Assembly: GCA_050012375.1 (NCBI GenBank)
Contig: JBEKHH010000006.1
Location: forward strand, 1 to 64,000
Length of the DNA: 64,000 nucleotides
DNA from: PALSA-1353 sp050012375
GTDB lineage: Bacteria > Planctomycetota > Phycisphaerae > Tepidisphaerales > Tepidisphaeraceae
Reading direction: 5' to 3'
The notes beneath the pieces were generated by a model. The model made no database searches, was not told the DNA's origin, and was given only the letters and a program-made list of their open reading frames with translations. How positions within the stretch are numbered: the first letter of the stretch is position 1; each line of letters begins with the position of its first letter. Both the position numbers and the translations under genes were made by a program. This document shows positions 26,365 through 35,004 of the stretch, piece by piece.

Positions 26365-26868
26365 TCAGCGGGCGAGAACACCGGCGGCAGCCAAACCGAG
26401 CAACCCGAAGGTGCTGGGCTCGGGAACATCCACCATCAATCCATTGGCGGCCGCGTAGGCATCGACCGCAGAGTAAACGCTCGCTGGCAACACCACGTCA
26501 CCCCCGCTGGCCGTCTTGCCGAGGTTGGTGACCAAGGCGGTGAAGTCAGCGCCGGTGACCGTGCTGATGTCGTGATGCAGACTCAGCACTTTGACACCGG
26601 TGATCCCCTGTACCATTGCTTCCATAATCGGCCGCGCCGTCTCGATCAAATGGGTCCGCACCTGCTTGAGCAGGTCTCGGCCTTTCTCAGGCTGGAGCGT
26701 CTTGACGAGATGCTGTTCCGCTGCGGTCAAAACACCTTCGAGTCGGACGACGATCAGATTATCGATCAGGTGTGCGCGAATGTCCTTCGGCCCCCGACCC
26801 ATGTATTCCTGTTCGAAGCGGCTCATGCCGTCTGAAATGGCACTTTCGATTTCGCCCTGAGTCTTCAT
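26365..26868 (-). CDS. chimera: DUF2294 (MpsC-like) fused to dockerin/PEP-CTERM tail
   Basis: Residues of about 1-100 (TQGEIESAISDGMSRFEQEYMGRGP ... ITGVKVLSLHHDIST) are a DUF2294/MpsC-like domain, normally a whole cytoplasmic protein of about 115-120 residues. The frame then runs directly into VTGADFTALVTNLGKT, a planctomycete dockerin-like repeat, and a PEP-CTERM tail VDVPEPSTFGLLGLAAAGVLAR. The basic end is cut by TGA where the sister copy at 46976-47215 has CGA. There is no signal peptide, so the tail cannot work as a sorting signal. It is best read as a recombination product that may still make a shortened DUF2294 protein. Confidence 0.6.
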   Translation of the reverse strand: MKTQGEIESAISDGMSRFEQEYMGRGPKDIRAHLIDNLIVVRLEGVLTAAEQHLVKTLQPEKGRDLLKQVRTHLIETARPIMEAMVQGITGVKVLSLHHDISTVTGADFTALVTNLGKTASGGDVVLPASVYSAVDAYAAANGLMVDVPEPSTFGLLGLAAAGVLAR

Positions 26869-26929
26869 CCAAATCAATAATATACCGAGGATTTCGGCAA
26901 TTTTCTCGACTTCGTCTGGCTGGGACGCC

Positions 26930-27102
26930 TATAATCATAACATTGGTGGAGCCTTAAGCATATCAGCTCCCCAACAGAATATCGAAGTCTTCGGATGACT
27001 AAATAGAGGGTCGCCCCGTTATTGGCCGGGAAGCCTGCTAACGAGTAAGCCGACACAATTGAATCCCGAAACATCGGGATTTGGCTGTGTCGGCTTTTTT
27101 TT
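26930..27102 (+). ncRNA. candidate small RNA with own promoter and terminator
   Basis: TCGACT (26906-26911) and TATAAT (26930-26935) with an 18-bp spacer give a plausible start near 26941. A strong bipartite terminator ends at 27102: outer 11-bp stem AAGCCGACACA/TGTGTCGGCTT around an inner 8-bp stem, then a T run. The roughly 160-nt product contains a GGAGC/GCTCC hairpin and no credible coding frame. Alternatively this is an attenuated leader of the lipoprotein gene at 27232. No known RNA family was recognised. Confidence 0.4.
27047..27102 (+). terminator. strong rho-independent terminator
   Basis: An 11-bp perfect outer stem (27047-27057 with 27086-27096) encloses a second hairpin AATCCCGA/TCGGGATT and runs into eight T. 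It lies between divergent genes, so it terminates something transcribed rightward that is not a protein gene. Confidence 0.85.
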
Positions 27103-27231
27103 GTTTCCTTGGCTTCGTCGGGTGGTTCAGTCTCGCAGGAAAAAAGTGTAACACGGGTAGCCATTTTCTCATGTCGCGACGTGTGTCGCGCTTGAGGCCC
27201 GTATCGGAAGCTCTAATTCTCAGGAGATCTT

Positions 27232-27426
27232 ATGAAGGCGATATACGTTCTGACGCTGGCGGCAACGCTGGCAGCTTGTTTTTCCATGTTCGGTTGTGAA
27301 ACCTCCCACACGGAGTCGGATACGCCGGGCCTCTTCGGCGGCCAGGTCCATGAAGAGACTACAACCACGCATAATCCGATCACGAATACGGACGACAAGA
27401 CCGAGACCGAGACAAAGAAGCCCTGA
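27232..27426 (+). CDS. small lipoprotein
   Basis: Product of 64 residues. The N-terminal signal (KAIYVLTLAATLAACFSMFGC) ends in a lipobox-like FGC, followed by a polar Thr/Glu/Lys-rich tail. AGGAGA precedes the ATG by five bases. The mature peptide of about 44 residues would be lipid-anchored in the envelope. Function unknown. Confidence 0.65.
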   Translation: MKAIYVLTLAATLAACFSMFGCETSHTESDTPGLFGGQVHEETTTTHNPITNTDDKTETETKKP

Positions 27427-27955
27427 GGTCCGGGCCGGTGAGTTGTCTCGTAATCCCGCCGGCGCCGTCCCCGAGCCCGTCAATCCGCACGACCTGCTCG
27501 CGGTCGTCGCCAGCATTGCCGGACGCACGGGTTAACTCGCCGCATCAGTGTCATCTGACGAGTCGCCATGATAGAGGCAGACGACAACAAGGCAGAGCAC
27601 AAAGCTTCTGCGGCAAGGGTCAACGACAAAGAGGCTTACGAAGAGACAGCGTTCGGCAGGCGACGTATCAGCAAAATGCCGAAGACGCTCGCGACTCTTA
27701 TCCGGCTCGCCGGAATACCAATCTTGTTTATCTATCGCCGCGTCCGACGTGTCCCGCGACGTAGCTGACGTGTAATTGTTTCGTAAGCGTTCCGCCGTCC
27801 ACAGTCCCAGGGGGTAGGACGCGTTTGACGCACGACTCACCGGATTTCTTGGAAGTCGAAACGGCGATATTCTAAATCCTGTAATAAATCAGCGTCTTGA
27901 TTCGACTGATGGGTCGTAGGTAGGGCAGATCGCCCTGCCGGCGGGAGCGAAAAAC
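27427..27955. other. intergenic region, no credible gene
   Basis: About 530 bp. Several 60-100 codon frames exist on both strands but none shows family resemblance or good start signals. A short plus-frame piece ending at 27535 (VNPHDLLAVVASIAGRTG) looks protein-like and may be a gene remnant that I cannot identify. Confidence 0.4.
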
Positions 27956-28525
27956 ATGGATTGGGAAGGCATCGTGCGCGATGATGGACCGGAGGTATGG
28001 CGGGCAGCGTACCGGCTGCTGGGGAATGAGGCGGATGCCGACGAGTGCTTCCAAGAAGCATTCGCGGCGGCGCTGGAGTTTTCCCGGCGCAATCAACCGG
28101 TCCGCCATTGGCGAGCCTTCCTGATCCGGCTGGCGAGCGCGAAAGCGATCGACCGGCTGCGACAGCGTATTTCACGCAAGACGCGCGAGGCGCCCGGCGC
28201 CATGGTGAATGTGCTGGCGGATGATCGACCAAATTCCCGTCCGAGCGACCAGGCAGAACAGGCGGAGCAATCCGCCCGGCGGCGGCTGGCACTGACCCAC
28301 CTGCCGCCGAAGCAGGCTGACGCGTTTTGCCTGCACTGCCTTGAGGGATACAGCTACCGCGAAGTCGCCGAACAACTGGGAGCGAGCGTCGATGATGTAG
28401 GCGTGCTGCTGCACCGGGCGCGGGCGGCCTTGCGGGAGCGGATCGCATGGATCATCTCCTCCGAGGTGGGCCAGTCGCTCAATCGCATTGTATCTCCGTC
28501 ATCCACGGACGAGGTGTCCAAATGA
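27956..28525 (+). CDS. ECF-type RNA polymerase sigma factor
   Basis: Product of 189 residues with the two ECF helical regions. Region 2 is VWRAAYRLLGNEADADECFQEAFAAAL followed by WRAFLIRLASAKAIDRLRQR; region 4 is LPPKQADAFCLHCLEGYSYREVAEQLGASVDDVGVLLHRARAALRE. It directs RNA polymerase to specific promoters. The stop overlaps the start of a single-pass membrane protein gene (ATGA), whose product may serve as its regulator. No target promoter motif could be derived. Confidence 0.92.
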   Translation: MDWEGIVRDDGPEVWRAAYRLLGNEADADECFQEAFAAALEFSRRNQPVRHWRAFLIRLASAKAIDRLRQRISRKTREAPGAMVNVLADDRPNSRPSDQAEQAEQSARRRLALTHLPPKQADAFCLHCLEGYSYREVAEQLGASVDDVGVLLHRARAALRERIAWIISSEVGQSLNRIVSPSSTDEVSK

Positions 28526-29766
28526 GTGCAAACCATGAACCGGAATCGGAACTGCTCGAACTCCACATTGAGGCGTTAAAAGCGGAAAGAATTCCCAATG
28601 GACCATCGCAGCGAGCCGCGACGGCGACGCTGGCGATGCTCCGTGAAGGTGGTTCATCGGCAGATGCGGGAATTAATACGTCCGCGACCGGCCGTCGTTT
28701 CTTGGAAAGGCTGGTTGCCATGATCGTTCAATATCGAGTTGCCGCTGCGGTTCTGATCGGGTTGGGGCTAATGGCGCTGTATCTGATGTCGCCGATCTTC
28801 AGCACGTTGGGAACGTCGGTGGCGTTCGCGGACGTTGCCAACAAGCTCAAATCCGTCCGCACGTTGGTGTACAACAGCACCGTAACGCTACCGGGAAAGC
28901 CGCCACAAACAACGCGAAACTTGGTCTTGGTCGCCGATCAGGGACGGACGAGAATAGAATACCCTGGGGATATCGTGACGATCTGGAATGGTAAGACGAT
29001 GGTGACTCTCAATCGCCCTTTGAAGATCGCGACGCGATTGGACTTCGACTCGGCCGCGCCGATGGCTCAGCCGAACTTGATGGAATCGCTTAGAAGTTTG
29101 GGCCAATCGCAAGGCGAGCCAATCGGCGAGAAAACGATCGACGGTATCGAGACCCATGGCTTTCGCATTGAAAACATTGCCGGAAACAGAACCGCGCTTG
29201 GCGGCCAGACGATGACCATCTGGGCGGACAATAAGACGGCGCTGCCGGTGCGGGTCGAAGCGGTCTATTCGACGCCGGAGGGAGACGTGTCGATGGTGAT
29301 GGATAATTTCGAGATCAATCCGCCGCTGGATGAGTCGCTGTTTTCTATGGAAGTTCCGCAGGGGTACACCATGTCCACGCAGAGCGTGGAGCTTCCCAAA
29401 TCTTTCAAACCGGAGGATGTGGTGGCGGATTTCCTGCGCCTCTACACGGATGCAAGCGGCGGCTCATTCCCGGCGAGCCTGACCGATTCCACCGCGCTAG
29501 CGAAGACAATCATTGGGAACGGCGGCGATAGCCAGGCACAGATGATGAAGTTCAGCACTCGGAGCGGGGCGATGTACGGAGCACTGGTCGCGATCAAGGG
29601 TGGATATGGATACGCGGGGCAGGACGTCAAGCTCGGCGACGCGGACAAGGTCGTGTTCTGGTACAAGCCGTCAGGTTCCAACAACTATCGTACGCTGTTT
29701 GGCGATCTTCATGTCGGCGACGTGAGTTCGGCGCAGTTGCCAAGCACGCAGCCGGCAAAACCATGA
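28522..29766 (+). CDS. membrane-anchored LolA-like/MucB-like partner of the sigma factor
   Basis: Product of 414 residues. A cytoplasmic N-terminal stretch of about 70 residues, with an acidic helix that could contact sigma, is followed by one transmembrane helix (VAAAVLIGLGLMALYLM) and a large extracytoplasmic part. That part resembles LolA/LppX outer-membrane lipoprotein-sorting-like domains (RTLVYNSTVTLPGKPPQTT..., GIETHGFRIEN, LPVRVEAVY). Such proteins often sit beside ECF sigma factors in planctomycetes. An anti-sigma or envelope-sensing role is inferred from the coupling, not shown. The start codon sits in the sigma stop (ATGA). Confidence 0.7.
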   Translation: MSANHEPESELLELHIEALKAERIPNGPSQRAATATLAMLREGGSSADAGINTSATGRRFLERLVAMIVQYRVAAAVLIGLGLMALYLMSPIFSTLGTSVAFADVANKLKSVRTLVYNSTVTLPGKPPQTTRNLVLVADQGRTRIEYPGDIVTIWNGKTMVTLNRPLKIATRLDFDSAAPMAQPNLMESLRSLGQSQGEPIGEKTIDGIETHGFRIENIAGNRTALGGQTMTIWADNKTALPVRVEAVYSTPEGDVSMVMDNFEINPPLDESLFSMEVPQGYTMSTQSVELPKSFKPEDVVADFLRLYTDASGGSFPASLTDSTALAKTIIGNGGDSQAQMMKFSTRSGAMYGALVAIKGGYGYAGQDVKLGDADKVVFWYKPSGSNNYRTLFGDLHVGDVSSAQLPSTQPAKP

Positions 29767-29797
29767 GGGAGAACTAACCGCCGGACGACCGCATCCC

Positions 29798-30070
29798 TCA
29801 GCCGGACGGACCGGCGGCCGTTGCTTGGGCCAATGCAGCGTGATGAGCATTCAGCGCCGCCTGCTGCTCGGCCGTTAGGTCGTGCTTCCACACATCCGGC
29901 AGGTAATTTTGCAATTGTTCCGGCGGCAGCTCCGGCAAATAGGCCAGCACGCTCCGCAGATAAAATTGCACGTCGATCTCGTGCCGCGGGGCGCTGGCGA
30001 TCAGCGACCATAGCACAGCGTGGTTCTGGGCGGATTCGTCGTGCCCGGCGAACAGCCAATTTTTCCGGTT
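29798..30070 (-). mobile_element. IS66 transposase 3'-end relic, divergent lineage
   Basis: The minus frame reads RKNWLFAGHDESAQNHAVLWSLIASAPRHEIDVQFYLRSVLAYLPELP, the C-terminal end of an IS66-type transposase, followed by a Gln/Ala-rich tail. It differs from the plus-strand relics. Its internal break abuts relic b head to head at about 30070. Confidence 0.7.
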
Positions 30071-30265
30071 ATGCTCGGCAACGAGCGCGATGGTCAGACG
30101 GCGGCAATTCTGTCGAGCCTGACCAGCACCTGCCGCCGGCACGACATCGATCCCCAGCGTTACCTGACGCAACTGCTGACGAACCTGCCGGCCACTCCGA
30201 TCAGCCAATTGTATGATTGGCTGCCGGACCGGTGCACGTGGCGGATGCCGGCTCCGCCGGCGTAG
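30071..30265 (+). mobile_element. IS66 transposase 3'-end relic b
   Basis: The plus frame reads LGNERDGQTAAILSSLTSTCRRHDIDPQRYLTQLLTNLPATPISQLYDWLPDR, the complete C-terminal element of an IS66 transposase with nothing upstream. Sister relics lie at 26265, 34701, 40270 and 45106. Confidence 0.75.
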
Positions 30266-30370
30266 GATAACGGAGCGCGTCCAATGCTCCCAAAGCTGCC
30301 CTTGGGACCCAAAAAAATACGGCCGGACGCCTTCAGCCCAGTTAGTTCCGCGAACTCCTGTACAAAGAAA

Positions 30371-30592
30371 CTACCGGCCGAGAAACTCCCTGGAGATTCC
30401 CCGATCCTGCGCGCTCACGCGATCTGACTGAAACTTGACGGCCGGCACCAAGCTGAATGCCAAACCCTGCCAAGCGTTTTCCCCCGTATCGAACCTCATG
30501 CGGTTCTTCATGGCGATCTTGCGAAAAAACCTCCGGGCAGCCCGGCCGTCCATGTTCGATGTGACAAGACGCCAATCGAACTTTTTCTGCAT
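30371..30592 (-). CDS. short hypothetical frame, possible gene remnant
   Basis: A 73-codon frame (QKKFDWRLVTSNMDGRAARRFFRKIAMKNRMRFDTGENAWQ) with protein-like composition but no recognised family and no good ribosome site. It may be a gene remnant beside the IS66 relic, or it may be chance. Confidence 0.2.
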   Translation of the reverse strand: MQKKFDWRLVTSNMDGRAARRFFRKIAMKNRMRFDTGENAWQGLAFSLVPAVKFQSDRVSAQDRGISREFLGR

Positions 30593-30628
30593 TACTGCGC
30601 TGAAATCAAACTGTTTTGGCTTTCGCCT

Positions 30629-31066
30629 CTAGATCAGATTTTCCAGGATTTTTTGGATGCGACGCGCGCGCGTCTCGGGCTTTTTTGCCTGGAGAATTGA
30701 GTGCACGTGCTCTTTCTTATGGGAGTAGCTGAGCTTACCCCACCGCGCTTTTGCTGCACCATTCCTTGAGAGGGCAGCCAAGAGCGCTGTTGGCGGATCA
30801 ACCCTCCGAATCTCAGTGTCCGGCTCGATTCTCACCTCTACGATATCCCCCACTTTCGCGCCTGCCGCTTCACGGCGCTCCCTCCGAACCGGCAGGTAAT
30901 ACTTGCCGCCGTACACTGAGATGGTCGACCGGTAGGTGTAACCATTAATCGAGACCTTCACCGGTGCTCGGGCCTTCCCAAACTCCTTTTTCACGTCGAA
31001 TGGCACGTCCACGAAGAGGCCGCCTGCCTCGCCCCCGAGCTTGCCACTGAATGTCTTTGCGGCCAT
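30629..31066 (-). CDS. DUF1905/YdeI-type protein
   Basis: Product of 145 residues. The N-terminal DUF1905 barrel (FSGKLGGEAGGLFVDVPFDVKKEFGKARAPVKVSINGYTYRSTI) is followed by a YdeI/OmpD-associated helical end (LSYSHKKEHVHSILQAKKPETRARRIQKILENL). Function is not established; relatives are small cytoplasmic proteins sometimes linked to bacteriocin or stress tolerance. The start follows a perfect AAAGGAGGTAA. Confidence 0.88.
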   Translation of the reverse strand: MAAKTFSGKLGGEAGGLFVDVPFDVKKEFGKARAPVKVSINGYTYRSTISVYGGKYYLPVRRERREAAGAKVGDIVEVRIEPDTEIRRVDPPTALLAALSRNGAAKARWGKLSYSHKKEHVHSILQAKKPETRARRIQKILENLI

Positions 31067-31087
31067 AGAGTTACCTCCTTTCAGGTC

Positions 31088-31324
31088 CTAGGTCGGGTGG
31101 CGGAGCGTCTTCGTCAAACGGCATCCTGATTGAGATAGATCTTGTTGCCGTATAGATCCTGCATCATAACCCCTGTTCCATATGGCATCACGTTCGGCTT
31201 GGGACAGCAGGCCGACGACGGCGCGGTCAAGGCAAACATCTGGGCCATGAATATTCTGCCACGCCTTCTCCGAACGGATGAAATGCGACTCGCCATCTAT
31301 GTAAACGTAAATGCGGTCGGCCAT
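31088..31324 (-). CDS. truncated NYN-domain-like protein
   Basis: Product of 78 residues. ADRIYVYIDGESHFIRSEKAWQNIHG resembles the N-terminal strand and first acidic residue of NYN-type nucleases. The rest, after about residue 45, looks unrelated and the usual length is missing, so this is probably a 3'-truncated or frameshifted gene. AAAGGA precedes the ATG at 31324. Confidence in the family is modest. Confidence 0.4.
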   Translation of the reverse strand: MADRIYVYIDGESHFIRSEKAWQNIHGPDVCLDRAVVGLLSQAERDAIWNRGYDAGSIRQQDLSQSGCRLTKTLRHPT

Positions 31325-31423
31325 CAGAAGATTCCTTTGGGCCACGACCTGTAATTCTCGGCACTAAGCATCGTCACGCATCTTATCCCGTTGGTCGGAT
31401 TACATTTTACGAAAGGATCACTC

Positions 31424-31633
31424 ATGTCTGTTGCCAGCATTGGTGGGAATTCAGGAAGCATCGTGGGCCTGACACAGTCTCAGCGCCAGACGCAGCTTCA
31501 AGCGCAGGCTAAGAGTCAGGCTCAGACCGGGAGCACCACGGGAGCGACGGATGCCGACGGTGACAATGACGGGACTACCGCCGCGCAGGCAGCGGCACAG
31601 AAGAGCGGCAAATCCGTCGACGTGAACGGGTAA
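31424..31633 (+). CDS. small Gln/Asp-rich protein
   Basis: Product of 69 residues with a Gln-rich middle and an acidic motif DADGDNDG that matches the spacing of a calcium-binding EF-hand/T3-type loop. There is no signal peptide or membrane helix. AAAGGA lies seven bases before the ATG. Function unknown; the good ribosome site argues that it is translated. Confidence 0.5.
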   Translation: MSVASIGGNSGSIVGLTQSQRQTQLQAQAKSQAQTGSTTGATDADGDNDGTTAAQAAAQKSGKSVDVNG

Positions 31634-31789
31634 ATGCCCGCACGGCGGCGTAATCGCGGTAACCGCAGCAACCGCGGCAACCGCGTTTTGGCTGGGGATG
31701 TCGCGGGATCAGCCCAAATAATTGCCCAACAGTGCGATCCCCGATCGTCGATGCCGGGGAACATCAATTCGTTTTCGAAATCGGCCCTG

Positions 31790-32836
31790 TCATTCTTCAG
31801 GTCTTCCGTAGATTCGAGTTTCGCCTTCGCTGAGAGTTACAAATTTGCTTTCGGGAATACCGGCTTTCAGAAGTGCCACTTTTAGATCCTTCTGTGGCTG
31901 ATCAATCGCCTCGGCCGACATCCGAAAGGTTCGGTTGTGCATCGCGATGCTTTGCTTGGATCCAATATTCTCGTGTGCTTTGACCGCTTCGGCAGGATTC
32001 ATGTGCATTGGCTTCATAAACCAACGTGGCTCGTACGCGCCGATCCCCAGCAACGCGATGTCGGGTGATCCTAATCGTCTCTTTATTTCAGAGAAATGGC
32101 TTGAGTAACCCGCGTCGCCTCCAAAATAGATGAGTCGGCCCAGATTCTTGATCATGTAACTGCCCCAGAGACTGTGTTGCCGGTCGAAAAGACCTCGACT
32201 CGAAAAATGCTGGGTTGGTGTAAACGTGACCTGGAGCTGCGAACTGATTTGAACGTCGTCCCACCAGTCTAACTCGCGAACGTCGGTTAATCCGGTATTC
32301 TTGACCAGTTGTTTATCGCCTGCCGCTACGAGCACCCTCGGCGCGAACCGCTTGTTAAGGGTTTCTAGAGTGTCAATGTCCAGGTGGTCATAGTGATTAT
32401 GGCTGATCAGAATCAGATCAATTTTGGGCAGATCATCCAGCTTCACTCCCGGTTTTCTAACTCGTTTTGGCCCGATCCATCGAAATGGACTGGCCCGCTC
32501 GGACCAAACCGGGTCGGTCAGAATATTCCCACCGGGAATTTGAATTAAAAACGTCGCGTGATTCACGAAAGTAACGGCAATGTCAGCGGGGCCAAGCTTC
32601 TCGTGCAGCCGCGGGCTCCCTTCGTTCTCAATGAAAGCCGGCCACCGGCTCCACTTTTGGAAGATCATCTTGTATGCGCCGGATGTGGGGGAGAAATTTT
32701 TGGGGAGCGTCGGATTGCAAAACCGTTTCCCGTCAAAATGATCCGACGCGGGCCAAGGCGAAGGTAAAGAATTGTGCGACGACGAAACATGTTCCGCGTC
32801 ACCGTAAGCGCTTCGCTCAAGTTCCTGGGAGCTCAT
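31790..32836 (-). CDS. metallo-beta-lactamase-fold hydrolase, NAPE-PLD-like
   Basis: Product of 348 residues. The zinc motif SHNHYDHLD (HxHxDH) and later metal ligands (TPTQHFSSRG, YFGGDAGYSSHF, AMHNRTF) place it with the bacterial N-acyl-phosphatidylethanolamine phospholipase D-like branch. It would hydrolyse a phosphodiester, possibly in lipids. There is no signal peptide. It overlaps the upstream FAD oxidoreductase gene (ATGA), so the two form an operon. Confidence 0.88.
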   Translation of the reverse strand: MSSQELERSAYGDAEHVSSSHNSLPSPWPASDHFDGKRFCNPTLPKNFSPTSGAYKMIFQKWSRWPAFIENEGSPRLHEKLGPADIAVTFVNHATFLIQIPGGNILTDPVWSERASPFRWIGPKRVRKPGVKLDDLPKIDLILISHNHYDHLDIDTLETLNKRFAPRVLVAAGDKQLVKNTGLTDVRELDWWDDVQISSQLQVTFTPTQHFSSRGLFDRQHSLWGSYMIKNLGRLIYFGGDAGYSSHFSEIKRRLGSPDIALLGIGAYEPRWFMKPMHMNPAEAVKAHENIGSKQSIAMHNRTFRMSAEAIDQPQKDLKVALLKAGIPESKFVTLSEGETRIYGRPEE

Positions 32837-33918
32837 GCCGTTTCTCCTGCGATCCGCCGGCAGCGCGTGAGGTCAGTAAGCAAGTTCATCCCGTGAGGAA
32901 ACCATTGTAATGCGCGAAGCGACGCCTGTCTTAACAGGGGCAGGCTATAAAGCACACGCGTCAATGCGTTCCAGCGAAGCGCCGGCAGGAACGCTTCGCG
33001 CCAGAGTGCGGCATAGGCTTCGGTGGCCGCTCTCTCCGTCTGACTGAACGCTTTCTGCAGAAGCTTCGATGCGTAAAGGCTGATCGACATTCCTTCACCT
33101 GCGAACGGATCGACGACGCAGGCAGCATCACCGGTATAGAACGTGTTCCCGTGCGTCAGACGACGGATGCCCAGTCGCACTGGAACTGCGATCCAATTGC
33201 TGATCCGGGACGCATCGCTCAAATGTCGGCGCAAGACCGGGTTTTCCGAAGCAAACCGCGCCATGACGTTGTCCAGGGATGGCCCGAATCGCCGCAGCGT
33301 GTCCCATTTGGTCAATGTGCAAACATTCACCGCATTACCCTGGCGAGCGAGTCCAACGTAGCCACTTTCGACGAGATCCAGTTCCACTTGATCGGTGACG
33401 CCGTGAACATTTTGGAATTGAGCTTGGATACCGAAATAAAGCGTGGGGGGACTTCCGTACCAGGGCGACAATTGATCGGGTGAGATTTTTTCCTTCGCTA
33501 AAGCCAAGCGACCGGCGGCCACAACGGTATGCGGCGCTGAACCGGCATGGCTGAATCCATCTTGTCCCTCGAAGACCTCCGCGCCGGCCCGTCGCGCCTC
33601 CTGAAGCAGGAGGTCATCCATCACCTCGCGGGACACGGAAAGTGCCGGATCAGGCAGCGGCGCTTCGATAACTCGCCCCCGCGGCGAGGCGATCACCATT
33701 CGGTGAAGCGGTAGCGCGCCGGATCGGCGCACTGAAGAAAGAACGTTCAAATCTTCCAGATCGGCAAGACCTTCGGGACTTAGGAAGCCGCCGCACAACT
33801 TAGCGCGGGGGAAATGGGACTTTTCATAGAGGCGCACCTTGTGGCCCGCCCGTGCCAATCGGATTGCGGCCGAGCTTCCGGCGGGACCTCCGCCGATCAC
33901 TACTACATCTGCAATCAT
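32833..33918 (-). CDS. FAD-dependent oxidoreductase, geranylgeranyl reductase-like
   Basis: Product of 361 residues. The N-terminal Rossmann motif VVVIGGGPAGSSAAIRLARAGHKVRLYEK binds FAD. CGGFLSPEG and the second FAD motif GDAACVVDPFAGEGMSISLYA are typical of the geranylgeranyl-reductase/halogenase group. The substrate is unknown; an isoprenoid or polyketide is plausible. The ATG at 33918 follows GAGGAAGC. It is coupled to the MBL-fold gene downstream. Confidence 0.88.
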   Translation of the reverse strand: MIADVVVIGGGPAGSSAAIRLARAGHKVRLYEKSHFPRAKLCGGFLSPEGLADLEDLNVLSSVRRSGALPLHRMVIASPRGRVIEAPLPDPALSVSREVMDDLLLQEARRAGAEVFEGQDGFSHAGSAPHTVVAAGRLALAKEKISPDQLSPWYGSPPTLYFGIQAQFQNVHGVTDQVELDLVESGYVGLARQGNAVNVCTLTKWDTLRRFGPSLDNVMARFASENPVLRRHLSDASRISNWIAVPVRLGIRRLTHGNTFYTGDAACVVDPFAGEGMSISLYASKLLQKAFSQTERAATEAYAALWREAFLPALRWNALTRVLYSLPLLRQASLRALQWFPHGMNLLTDLTRCRRIAGETA

Positions 33919-33976
33919 GCTTCCTCTTCCACGAAGACTCGTCAAGAGCGAAAGGGCGCCCTATGTTCCAAAAAGT

Positions 33977-34486
33977 CTAGGCAAAGGCTGCGCCCGCCTG
34001 TCTGGTACCCCGCAGGTTCAGAAGCGTGATCAGCGCGAGGATGCCGAGACACAGGGGTACCGTATACTCGTGAAACTGGGGAGCGGCGGACACCAGTGCG
34101 GCTACGCCGGCCGAGATGCCTACCGCAACCGTCAGCACGTAGTCGATCATCAGGGCAACGGCGGCGAACAGGCTGGCCCAAGTCCCGAGGTTCTCCTTGG
34201 CGACGGTGTACGAGCCGCCGTTAACCGGGTAGGCAGCGATGGTCTGGCGGTAGGAGACGCACAGCATCGCCAGCAAGGCGAGGATCACTCCGGTGATCGG
34301 CAGGATGTAATTCAGGCCGACTGCGCCGAGCGGCAGCAGGATCGTCAGTGCCGCCTTAGGACCGTACGCAGAAGAGGACAACCCATCGAGACCGAATGCG
34401 GGTAAGCCGGAACGTACCCCGATCTTCTGGCCGCTCTGCTCGTCGGAAGCCAGCCGGCGACCGAAGCAAGAATCAACGACTGACAT
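33977..34486 (-). pseudogene. amino-acid permease, N-terminal fragment
   Basis: Only about 169 residues remain of an APC-superfamily transporter that is normally 450-650 long. GLDGLSSSAYGPKAALTILLPLGAVGL and VSYRQTIAAYPVNGGSYTVAKENLG are the conserved first helices; the frame stops after LRGTRQAGAAFA. The gene has a good start (AAGGTGCAA before ATG 34486) but the 3' two thirds are missing. Confidence 0.8.
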
Positions 34487-34614
34487 TTGCACCTTCCAGC
34501 ACCGAGTTCCGCGGCAGCGACACCCAGCCAGCAAGTTGAACGTACCATGTCGCAGTCGATCATCGTAGTGTTGGCACGTTCAACCTGATACCGGGTGCGG
34601 TTGGGATAGCGCTC

Positions 34615-34700
34615 AGTGCGCCGAGAAGACCGGCAGGGAGTAGTGAATGAAAGAGTCACACGATGAAGGCCCAGCCAGCCACATCGACCCCGAGTCATGC
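34615..34700 (+). mobile_element. group II intron-like 5' leader relic, second copy
   Basis: Matches 26164-26264, including the frame MKESHDEGPASHIDPESC. As in the first copy it continues straight into an IS66 3'-end fragment rather than an intron reverse transcriptase. Similarity between the two loci begins a little earlier, near 34592 and 26136. Confidence 0.5.
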
Positions 34701-34790
34701 GTCGGCAACGAGCGTGGCGGCCAGACTGCGGCGATCCTTTCGAGCCTGACCCGCACCCGTCGTCGGCACCATATCGATCACCAGCGTTAG
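34701..34790 (+). mobile_element. IS66 transposase 3'-end relic c
   Basis: Reads VGNERGGQTAAILSSLTRTRRRHHIDHQR and then a stop codon: the first half of the IS66 C-terminal element, more decayed than relics b and d. Confidence 0.65.
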
Positions 34791-34867
34791 CCGAGTTTTG
34801 AAAACTCGATGTGTTCTTATCAGCAGCCTCGGTCGAGGCGGCGAGATCGGAGATTTCGAAATCAGGT

Positions 34868-35004
34868 CCTGTTCTATCGCCGCATGGACCGCCACTCGGA
34901 CGCGGATGCGCTCTATGAAAAGGTCCTGTCCATGCCGCCGGACGACCTCGCGGCGAAGTGCGCCCGTGGCCACTCCCTGCTCCGCAAAAATGAGATCGGT
35001 GACT
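34868..35004 (+). pseudogene. possible TPR-protein fragment
   Basis: The plus frame QVLFYRRMDRHSDADALYEKVLSMPPDDLAAKCARGHSLLRKNEIGD has TPR-like character. It has no start and overlaps the pyrF fragment on the other strand, so only one of the two readings can be the real ancestor at the overlap. Confidence 0.3.
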
